Below, in pieces: positions 56,385-64,000 of a stretch of 64,000 nucleotides of DNA. The DNA is from Trichobilharzia szidati. Taxonomy: Eukaryota > Platyhelminthes > Trematoda > Strigeidida > Schistosomatidae. The DNA is taken from assembly GCA_944472155.2 (NCBI GenBank), contig OX235273.1, positions 35,375,204 through 35,439,203 of the forward strand, in the 5' to 3' direction. Position 1 is the first letter of the stretch, and every line of letters starts with the position of its first letter. Position numbers and translations under genes: made by a program. The notes beneath the pieces were generated by a model that did not search any database, was not told the DNA's origin, and saw nothing but the letters and a program-made list of their open reading frames with translations.

Positions 56385-57265
56385 TTGATTGGTTACAGGA
56401 TTTTCGTCATGGGCTGACATTGGTTAGAGAACCATTGGAAAACCTGGGAGTAATGTACAGCTGTTTCATCCCAGTCTGCGACTCTTCGGCAGTACTCACC
56501 CACCGCCACTGTCCGAACCCAGGACCTTCTGGTTACAAGACTAGCGAGCTGGTAGACCATTAAGCCACTGGAGTCCGATCCAATGACCAGCCCATGAATT
56601 CTAACTTCTGCCAATTCACGACATAGCGTAACCGCTAGCCAATGTCTTCGGGGAGTATTTGTCCTCACACCCGACCTGCTGCACCCTACTGGTCATGACT
56701 TCTCACTAGAACCCCAGGTAACTACCAACCTGAATAGGGCGAGTCGCTAGTGAGCATCTCATTGATATCCAAGTGTTGGTTTGTAGGGATTTGACTGACT
56801 ATTTTAGATCTTCTACATTCGATTTGTCAATGATTACTGGACCGGATAAGATTGTTTTCTGAAATACACTTTTCAAAATGTTGATTTGCAAATATCGTGA
56901 TCAATAACTGAAATCGATCTGATCTTTGACAAAGCAAAACTTGAAATTTAGTCTAGTGCTCACTAGTGACCACAAGATGATGTTGCCTGATGTTCAGTGA
57001 GAAGTCATGATCACTGGCGTCACACCATGTCGGATGTCAGTACAAATACTCGTCGATGATTTCAGCTGGCAGTCGTGCTATGTACCACGAATTGACAGAA
57101 GTTAGAGTTTGCGAGTTGGACATTGGATTTTGTCCCAGTGGTTGAATAATCAACGGACTCGACTCGTGACCAGAAGGTACTGGGTTCGGTGTTCCTTGGG
57201 AGTCCTTACTACTCCCTGGTTTTTGATGGCTATCTAACTGAAATCATTTTATGATTTCGGATCAA
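56385..57265. repeat. head-to-head inverted pair of tRNA-like SINEs (family B), pair 3
   Basis: Left arm 56385-56640 (-) and right arm 57070-57265 (+) carry the same SINE in opposite orientation, tRNA-like heads towards the centre, tails outward. The spacer is about 430 bp and includes a further tail fragment at 56766-56800 ('aagtgttggtttgtagggat', also at 56361-56380). This pair is older than the one at 36.4 kb. Confidence 0.75.
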
Positions 57266-57326
57266 TATTAACGACGGTTAAAGTGAAGACAGACAGACCG
57301 CGAAAATAATAAATACACCAAATTAC

Positions 57327-57522
57327 CTGCAATAGTAGACTATGAAGTATATTCGATCGATCAGTTTTTCTTGTTGATGGTGATAATGAATCTTTACTTC
57401 TCCATTCATCCATAAGATACAACAAATGATCCAGTGTCTCCATTATACAACTTGGATGGATAATTGACGTCAATGCGGATGATGCCACTTTACGTATACG
57501 AATGTCAGGATAATAAGAACAA
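57327..57522 (-). CDS. THADA: THADA-like protein, exon
   Basis: The first T completes the Arg codon of the preceding exon, then 'CSYYPDIRIRKVASSALTS' and, near the end, 'NILHSLLLQ' before donor CAG|GTAATT in phase 0. This matches the diagnostic THADA stretch in which an 'REMAARAL' helix is followed by 'N.(I/V)HG.LLQ'. THADA acts with the FTSJ1 methyltransferase on position 32 of tRNAs, as Trm732 does with Trm7 in yeast. This is the strongest family match in the locus. Confidence 0.92.
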
Positions 57523-57599
57523 CTGGTAGAACGGGGAAAATAAAAAAATCAACAAATATATACATCCAAGAAATAAAATCCAGTTAAACAACATACATT

Positions 57600-57900
57600 A
57601 ACAGCCAGTCATTACTTTGATTGGACACTAGTTAGTTACTGTTGCAATGCATCTAGTCCTTTTTTCGGTGCAGACTGAATTCTATCAGTCAAGTTTACAA
57701 TGTGACCACCGTACCACTAAGTGGCTCGTTATTATGGTGCACTTTCAATTATTCATATGAGATGGTTGGAGGCAATCAGTAGGAAGCCTTGGACCCAGGT
57801 TTGGTGCTAAGGCGTATGAGTAAGGCGTATCCGCAACCTTGAAGGAACTCATGTCGCTTCTGAGATTCTAACCTGCGTCACCAAGGGCTGCAGTCTCAGA
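57600..57900 (+). repeat. dispersed repeat family R1, copy 2
   Basis: Same orientation and order as 23580-23900: 'actttgattggacactagtt', 'ggtgcagactgaattctatc', 'aggcaatcag', 'aggcgtatccgcaacc'. It lies in the THADA intron preceding exon 57327-57522. Confidence 0.65.
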
Positions 57901-58001
57901 GGTCTCTAACTGAAGGTTACGATGGCGTTTTTTCTAATATATTCACAACTAAAGCGTACATTATCCATCAACAATGACTTCTTGAAATGGAGTGATGATA
58001 C

Positions 58002-58174
58002 CTCACAAAAGATTTCACTGTTTGAAGTAAACGTTGAAAGTTCATCAGAGTAACAAGTTCTTTAAGTGATAACAAAATCGGTATGCCGATATCAATGCTA
58101 CTAGACTGAATAAAGTCATATAAAAAATATATGAAGTCTGTCCGGGGAATATTGGTGAAGAGAAAGAGAAACAT
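58002..58174 (-). CDS. candidate alternative exon on THADA strand
   Basis: Acceptor tttgtttccttag and donor GTGAG|GTATCA bound an open frame starting at ATG: 'IYFLYDFIQSSSIDIGIPIL', then 'LKELVTLMNFQRLLQTVKSF'. It leaves in phase 2, as the neighbouring exon 57327-57522 requires. However, it needs phase 0 upstream while exon 61072-61188 ends in phase 2, so both cannot be in one transcript. It may be an alternative first exon of a short form, or a chance ORF. No family match. Confidence 0.3.
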
Positions 58175-58228
58175 CTAAGGAAACAAATACTTCTCTACAT
58201 TGAACCGACAAAATCAAATATTTCCTAG

Positions 58229-58358
58229 AGGTATTATCCGGACAGTTTTTTCTTCACCTGGTCAAGAATCTCTACCAACTAATTCACGATCAAGTGAAGT
58301 GGAGAATTTATCATATTTAGTATTGGGTGGAGTGAAACATCTTATTTATGTACCTCAA
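58229..58358 (+). CDS. exon of unknown plus-strand gene
   Basis: Acceptor aatatttcctag and donor CAA|GTAAGC bound 130 bp, entering in phase 2 and leaving in phase 0. It reads 'GIIRTVFSSPGQESLPTNSR', then 'LSYLVLGGVKHLIYVPQ'. The next exon at 61475-61664 starts in phase 0 and gives a coherent join. I do not recognise the protein. It runs antisense through THADA introns. Confidence 0.4.
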
Positions 58359-58439
58359 GTAAGCCGTACATATGCGGAAATGTAGAACTAAATGGACGAT
58401 GATGTTCACACAGTTCCATACTAATAAATGATTCTTCTT

Positions 58440-59640
58440 TCATTTACTTTAATATATTTCCCAGTTCTAGCTCCATCTACTCAGTAGGATCTTTCTGAGA
58501 CGATTACTTCTAGGAATTCATTACCATTAGATGGAGTCAGTGAAGGTTTATTTAGATAGTTTGACTTGCTTAATAGAACAATTCCTCTCGAAAAATTATT
58601 AGAGCGTGTCATGATCAAGTTTCCAGTCTGATTTCTTCTGACTAATTTCGATGTTCTATGGACAAAAGATTTTTGTTAGCGTAATCGAGGAGAAAAGTTA
58701 AAACAGTTGATTTGAAATTGTCTACATCGTCAGCTGTGTTCAGCTCATTTATTTCTGGCGTTACATGAAATAACTTGCGTCCAAGTACCATAATTTACAT
58801 TTGAATTGGTGTCACTCAAGGCGCTGTCCCTTCTCCTTTTCTGTTTTCTTTCTGCTTGCATGAATTGCCTCACTCTGATGATGAAATGAACTTTGTTAAG
58901 TATGCCGATTATCTAACTATTTCAATGTCTGTTAACTCCCAGCTTGACTGTACTAAGACAAACAACTTTCTATCAGGCATTAGCAAATGGTATTCGTCTA
59001 ATGGCCTTAAACTTAATCCTTCCAAATGTCAGACTGTTAATTTCAGTTTCCGATGTAAACGAAATTTAAATGAAGCCGTTAGTTTCTATGACCCTTGCAA
59101 AATTGATGATACTGATATAGAAGCCAAGTCTGAAGTTAATTATCTTGAATTAATTCTCTCTTCTGACCTATCCTGATTTTCCCATGTCTTAGTGATTTCT
59201 AAAAGAATATTTTGTCTGACTTTTTACATTAGGAAGTTAAGGCACTCAGGCATAACTCAACCACTCCTCTTACAGTTTGTCAACTCGTGTATTTTACCTA
59301 TTCTTCTTCTTCACTGTTCACCCTTGCTTATTCTTTCCTGGAATGCTTAAAAAAGACTGTGTCATACTTCGTAGAACTATGGAGAGTGTCACTATGGCGA
59401 GTGGTATCCCATTGGGCCATTACGTTGACAGTGTCACTGATAGGCACTTGATGTCATGCAACAAATCCGCTAAAGGAATTTTGTCAGACTGTGACCACCC
59501 ACTCTACTCGCGGCTCCAATCTTGTGTCTCCTCAGGTAAAACAAGAAGTCTTTTCAGAAGAATTTATGCATGTACGTCTAAGTATAAAAATTCCACTATA
59601 CCATACTTAGCACGTACTTTATGTGATTAAAATAATGTCA
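58440..59640 (+). mobile_element. non-LTR retrotransposon RT remnant
   Basis: Plus-strand frames show 'VTQGAVPSPFLFSF' near 58815, the altered catalytic box 'VKYADYLTISM' (YADY for YADD) near 58900, 'SSNGLKLNPSKCQTVNFS' near 59000 and 'EVNYLELILSSDLS' near 59145. In the next ORF 'GMLKKDCVILRRTMESVTMA' and 'SGIPLGHYVDSVTDRHL' continue it to 59630. This is a CR1/Jockey-type family different from those at 5-16 kb. Decayed. Confidence 0.75.
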
Positions 59641-60529
59641 CTATTAAATAAACCATTTCCTCCACCCTTAAAGCATCAAACTTTATTGTTATTGTATTTC
59701 TTATATTTAAAATACTCTCAATTTTTTGTTTGTGTTTATTTTTTTTTTCATAAGTGTGAACATCATTTAAGCTGTGTTATAACTGTTCATTTTGTATTTC
59801 TCCTCACTATACTATATCAAGAGAACATTAGATTCAATAATCTATAACATGCAAAAATTTCCAAACTGAATCGACAGTGCTGTCTGGAACAAATTCACTG
59901 TTATTATGATAATAATAATAATTATTATATTTAATATTCTCAATTCGTGCTTCGAATATTTGTGACTTTATATCGTAAATGTGGACAAATTCCTCCGGTT
60001 AATTTTGTTTTAATTTTTAATTTTATTTATATATTGAGTAAATCAGATGCAATATTGTGACAAATGCTGAGAATTCCATTCTGTATTATAAGTACTGTTT
60101 TTGGAATAAAGTAGATTATTATTATTATATTTTTCAGGGCAAGAAGGAGAAAAAAAAGCAGAAACTATGCGTTTCCTTATGTGACTTCATTCAATCCAAT
60201 AGCAATGATATCAGCATATAGATACATTATATTTAAAGGAGCTGTAACGCACATGCACTTTCAACGTTCCCTTCAGATTCTCTAACGAAATCTATATTTC
60301 ACTGTTTCCTAATTCACATTTGGTGCTGACGATCACTCCATGTAATTCCTGACACCAGATAGTAAAGAATATAAAGATACTCAGATGGTCTAGACATCTG
60401 TTTCGTCCTAGAAAGTTAGTGGTGTAGCTGTTTATGACTTTATGTGAAACCAATTAACTACCAATCCAACCAACAGAGGTCCGGAATCCTGTGCGTCAGA
60501 CAGAATACTACAGTGAACATATATCATTA
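59641..60529. other. gap without recognised gene
   Basis: AT-rich DNA with (aat)n-like runs near 59910 and 60115; no gene or recognised repeat. Confidence 0.4.
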
Positions 60530-60713
60530 TTTTTTGATTACGGCTTGATTCCACACCGCATTTTTGGTACAAGTATGGAATTTTCAGCGTGTGATATCGG
60601 TAGCCCAAATTTTGCAGGCCGACCATTGATATCAGGTGTGCGTCGGCAAGGGATCGAACCCCGGACCATGTACATGGTCGTCGAGAGTCCTAACCGCTGT
60701 GACACCGACGCAC
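60530..60713 (-). mobile_element. tRNA-derived SINE, family A
   Basis: Same body and head as 54465-54662, with 'gggatcgaaccccggaccat' and 'cgctgtgacaccgacgcac' at the 5' end of the minus strand. Confidence 0.85.
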
Positions 60714-60784
60714 ATGAGAAACTACACACAATTGTTGTACATCAATGACACATCATCAAAGCTGAAATGTATTCATGGTCTTGC

Positions 60785-60990
60785 TAAGAAAACAAATGCA
60801 TCGATGGTTTAGCAGTAGGTGGAATACCCTCCAATCACGCATGCACGTGATCAAGAGTTCCACGCCCAAGCCAACGCACTCCTAAACCTTCCCTGGCCGG
60901 TAGTAAACTCAGTTCAAGACAAGAAAGTTGTGAATGAGGTTGGCAACCATACCCCATGAAAATAAACTACCGCTACTAAAAATTCAAAGT
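60785..60990 (+). mobile_element. tRNA-derived SINE, family C, decayed
   Basis: 'catcgatggtttagcagtag', 'cactcctaaaccttccctgg' and 'gaggttggcaaccatacccc' correspond, inverted, to 53260-53445 and 45840-46000. Confidence 0.55.
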
Positions 60991-61071
60991 TTACAGTCTG
61001 TAGTAGTATTTTCCACACGGAACGCAAACGAATGAATAAAAAGGTGAAAAAGGTACTTTCTCATTACTCAC

Positions 61072-61188
61072 CGAATAAGCAGTTTGTATAAAACTTTATC
61101 AACATCTGTCACTTGTGAAGGAGGCAGAAGATGTGTCATCAAATAAAGCAGACTGTACAATTTGAAACGGCATACTTGTGGAAGAACA
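61072..61188 (-). CDS. THADA: THADA-like protein, most upstream exon recognised
   Basis: Acceptor atcattttcacag and donor TTCG|GTGAGT bound 117 bp in phase 2 on both sides. It reads 'VLPQVCRFKLYSLLYLMTHL' and ends 'VDKVLYKLLIR', matching the THADA stretch 'HPSMF.LLLVLERLY' to 'FVPFIMRC'. Joined to exon 57327-57522 it gives a continuous match. Human THADA has well over 1000 residues before this point, so most of the gene must lie beyond the right edge or in exons I could not recognise. Confidence 0.88.
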
Positions 61189-61474
61189 CTGTGAAAATGA
61201 TTTTGGAAGAAAACACAACAGGTAAGCAATGTAACCAATGACAAATACTGTAGGAGAGAAATAATGCGAATGAACAAAAGTCACACAGTTGTGACACCAA
61301 TTCATACAAGGATCTGTCTAATCCAAATGCCGTCTAACCTCACAAAAAACAGCACAATCGAAATTATCAACATGTGATACATACAGGAATCAATTATCGC
61401 CGACTGAAAGCAGAATTTAATTCGTAACACTTATCACCACCGTGACGATAATCTAAGAATAAAAAATCATGCAG

Positions 61475-61664
61475 ACAAGGTTATATTGTACAATATACAA
61501 CCCAAGGTATCAGTTAGAGGAAGATAGGAATCCCTTGAAAAGACATAGTTATCCATTGACTGTAGTAGTTACTGGAACACAAAATACGCAAAACGCCAGT
61601 CAGAATTCATCTCAAAAACCTCAACTAGCAAGAGTAACAAGATTATTTTACGATGGAAGTGAAG
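61475..61664 (+). CDS. second exon of unknown plus-strand gene
   Basis: After 'aaaaaatcatgcag' the frame opens with 'TRLYCTIYNPRYQLEEDRNP', then 'HSYPLTVVVTGTQNTQNASQ' and 'ARVTRLFYDGSEG' to donor GAAG|GTGAGT (phase 1). An Asn/Gln/Ser-rich insert is typical of schistosome proteins. Entry phase matches the exit of 58229-58358. No family recognised. It lies 5' of the last recognised THADA exon on the opposite strand. Confidence 0.45.
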
Positions 61665-61779
61665 GTGAGTAATGCTCAGAAAATTTTCATGAGATTATGG
61701 AAGTATGAGGGAAGTTATTTCTTTCCAGCTCCCCATACCATAGAATTATCTTAAACACAACCTGTTTGAAGTGGTTTTC

Positions 61780-62190
61780 ACGACTGTATCCGTACAAAGA
61801 TCATACCACCAGCTACGGACCACCTCAAGGTAAGTCAGAATGCACAATTTTCGCGACCGACCTTTTCTAATATACCCTCTCTCCACAGTAGAGAGGTAGC
61901 ATAGCTTACATGCTGGTCAACAGAGAGAATCACCTTACTGTTGTCACACTCCCATTCACTAGAAGTACGACTTCAGCCTCATACCCCTAAAAATAGTGCA
62001 AACAACTTAAGCTATGGATGCCACCTACTTTTAGTCTAACAGCTATTCAAAAACTTTTTCTGGCATGTTGGAACCTGTAGAATCAATAGTTCCAGTCAGT
62101 GTAGCTTGTTGGATAATTGCGATATGCATGAGCTATCAGTCGGGCAGGATGATGTAGGAAGGTCTGTTAACCCTGCTGAAGTCTAAAAGT
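61780..62190. repeat. dispersed repeat family R2, copy 2
   Basis: See the copy at 53700-54450; same order of shared strings. No conserved ORF. Confidence 0.5.
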
Positions 62191-62614
62191 GACATACCCG
62201 CTTCATATTAACACATGGTGTATCACTGCATCGATATGCTTGAAAAATGCTTAAGTACAAACTGACAATTAGAATCAGTAACACACACACACACACATAA
62301 AAAATAAATCGGGTGTATCATTATTATCATCACCCACCAAAGAACTAACAAATGACTGAACTGCAACATCCCTGTGAATGTAGGTACCAGCGATATAAAT
62401 CCCTAATTAATTCTGAGGAGCGTAGTTACTTTCCATTTGGACTGCATTAAACACTCGACATTATTACCCTTTAAAAAGAGATATGAGTAGTTGAAACCAA
62501 TCAACTAACCAATCAACCTCAGCACTACAATAAACGTATTCACGCCTACAACAATTGTACATAAATGTTAACTTTACTCTTATCTGTGAAGACCAAATGC
62601 AAATTATCATTATT

Positions 62615-63180
62615 ATTTCCTTGGATTCCAATTCGAGCACAGCGTTTCAATAGGACATCTCCATTTCACTCTGTTCTATGCAATCCTTTTTAGCTGATTA
62701 CACGACTGTCTATGAGCTGTCATGTTCTCCTTACATGATCTCCTCTATGTTACCTTTGGACACGGAACAAACTCGTCGTTTCGCATTCGGGTTTCACTCG
62801 ATGGACGGAATAGCACGTCATGTCACTCAACAGTCTATTCAGCATGTGTCTAATGGAACTCCATTTCCTTCTGCGTATTTGTCAAGCATTAGGTTCTTGG
62901 TTGATTCGTTCTTTATTATGTGTGAGTTCCTTGTTGTCAATTCTTTCTGGCCAGTACCTGTTGATGTAAGTCTGCTGTAAGCTATTGAAAACGCTTTTCA
63001 TGAGTCACTGCACAAGTCTCTGAACTATACAGAAAAGCATTCACCGACTTCATAATATTAGTTCTGAAAATCGGAATCTTGTTTTTTAGGCTTAGTGCAG
63101 CAGATTTCCAACTAATTAAAGTCTATCATGCTTTTTTTCCAATCCTGCATATGGACTTCGAAAAATCTGTCGAGGGATTC
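62615..63180 (-). mobile_element. RTE-like 3' fragment (family B)
   Basis: Begins 'ttccttggattccaattcga' and continues with 'catgatctcctctatgttac', 'tgtcaattctttctggccag' and 'ctgaaaatcggaatcttg', the same order as in the copies at 51640 and 44490. Non-coding. Confidence 0.65.
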
Positions 63181-63185
63181 CTTTA

Positions 63186-64000
63186 TTTGACTGACTGACT
63201 GGTTTCAACACAGAACTTTGCATAGATGTGTAGCAGTTCGAGTTGCCACACTCCATCTTTGTAGCGCGAAGTTATTACGTTATCACGTAACTATTCTTTA
63301 ACAATCATTTGTGATAACTCATCACTTCTTTTTACTACCACTTTGTATCAACAGCCAATTCCTCTGAACGCCCTTTTTGAAATGCGTAACTCCACCGAAA
63401 ACCTACCGATTTCACCGCCTAAGTTACAACAATCCCAACCAATTGTATCTTCGCTTGACAAATTTAATTTACACGCAGATACAAAATAACCATATATATT
63501 TGCGACTGTACAGCTGTGGAAATGAATTCATCGAAAAGAGACTCTTCGCTGAACTATTGGTCTTCTCTCTATTAATGTTCAAATGGGGATTTTTCATGAT
63601 AATCACCAATTGTCTCCAGTTGCCATTGGTTATTACCATCCCGAGGACCCCAACCAGACACCAGTCTACAACTCCCTAAGTGGCTGGCCGGCTGGCTTAA
63701 ACTAACTGATATAGCCATGTTTTCGTTGACCACAACCATCTCTAGCTCTTTTCCAATCTGATCCATCCTATGTCAGTAGCTAACATTGCCCGTCGAAGAA
63801 GGCGGTGGCTAGGCTAGGCATGTGTAACATATATCCTAATCATCTCAGTCGATGTAGCTTCACAGCCTCGTCGATTGATTTCCCCTCCTTATCTAGCACT
63901 CGACCGTTGGCTAACCTGAATATTGATCACCTTATTATACCATCTTTAAACGGAAGACAGGAGACACGCACCTACGATCAAAGATAGCCAGTCTTTTCAC
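63186..64000 (-). mobile_element. RTE-like 3' end (family A), running off the window
   Basis: The 3' end begins at about 63186 ('ctgactggtttcaacacaga') and matches 47766-48360: 'cccatttgaacattaatag'-type UTR, 'ttttcgttgaccacaacc', 'cctcgtcgattgatttcccc' and 'ccttattataccatc'. The rest lies past position 64000. Confidence 0.75.

Overview
The window looks like nuclear DNA of a blood fluke (Schistosoma or a close trematode relative). It is AT-rich, has small exons in long repeat-filled introns, and carries the repeat types typical of schistosomes: SR2-like RTE and CR1-like non-LTR retrotransposons, Penelope-like elements, BEL/Pao and possible Gypsy remnants, and tRNA-derived SINEs, one kind with a hammerhead-ribozyme fold. 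The genus is inferred from these families and from protein similarity known to me; no search was run.

Layout: 1-16.7 kb is a block of nested non-LTR elements: a decayed minus-strand CR1-like copy (1.3-4.1 kb), plus-strand CR1-like copies (5.1-6.4, 6.4-8.2 and 14.1-16.7 kb), and a minus-strand CR1-like element with an unbroken 1033-residue ORF (10.3-13.4 kb) whose 3' end is amplified into six 145-bp units. 16.7-21.7 kb holds no recognisable gene. 21.7-27.9 kb (+) is a complete four-exon gene for the alpha subunit shared by protein farnesyltransferase and geranylgeranyltransferase I. Its third intron holds RTE, Penelope and SINE insertions. 28-29.4 kb has RTE 3' ends. 29.4-33.6 kb (-) is a chimera: a BEL/Pao element (zinc knuckle, protease, start of RT, DUF5641-like C-terminus, candidate LTR) whose central pol region is replaced by an intronless, decayed dipeptidyl peptidase III (DPP3) cDNA. 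From 35.2 to 61.2 kb (-) run seven phase-compatible exons of the C-terminal part of a THADA-type gene (regulator of tRNA 2'-O-methylation), with introns up to about 10 kb full of mobile elements. Its 5' part lies beyond the right edge or was not recognised. Two phase-compatible plus-strand exons of an unknown gene (58.2 and 61.5 kb) overlap this locus antisense. The window ends in an RTE fragment.

Only two host genes are well supported (FNTA and THADA). The captured DPP3 segment is not a working peptidase gene: it has in-frame stops, a frameshift and a lost zinc ligand. The most notable observations are this BEL-DPP3 chimera, the 145-bp array that duplicates the end of a CR1-like ORF, three head-to-head inverted pairs of one tRNA-like SINE, two SINE hammerheads sharing a core change, and a Penelope-like element with inverted terminal repeats. 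Exon edges were placed by eye from splice consensus and phase; repeat edges are approximate.
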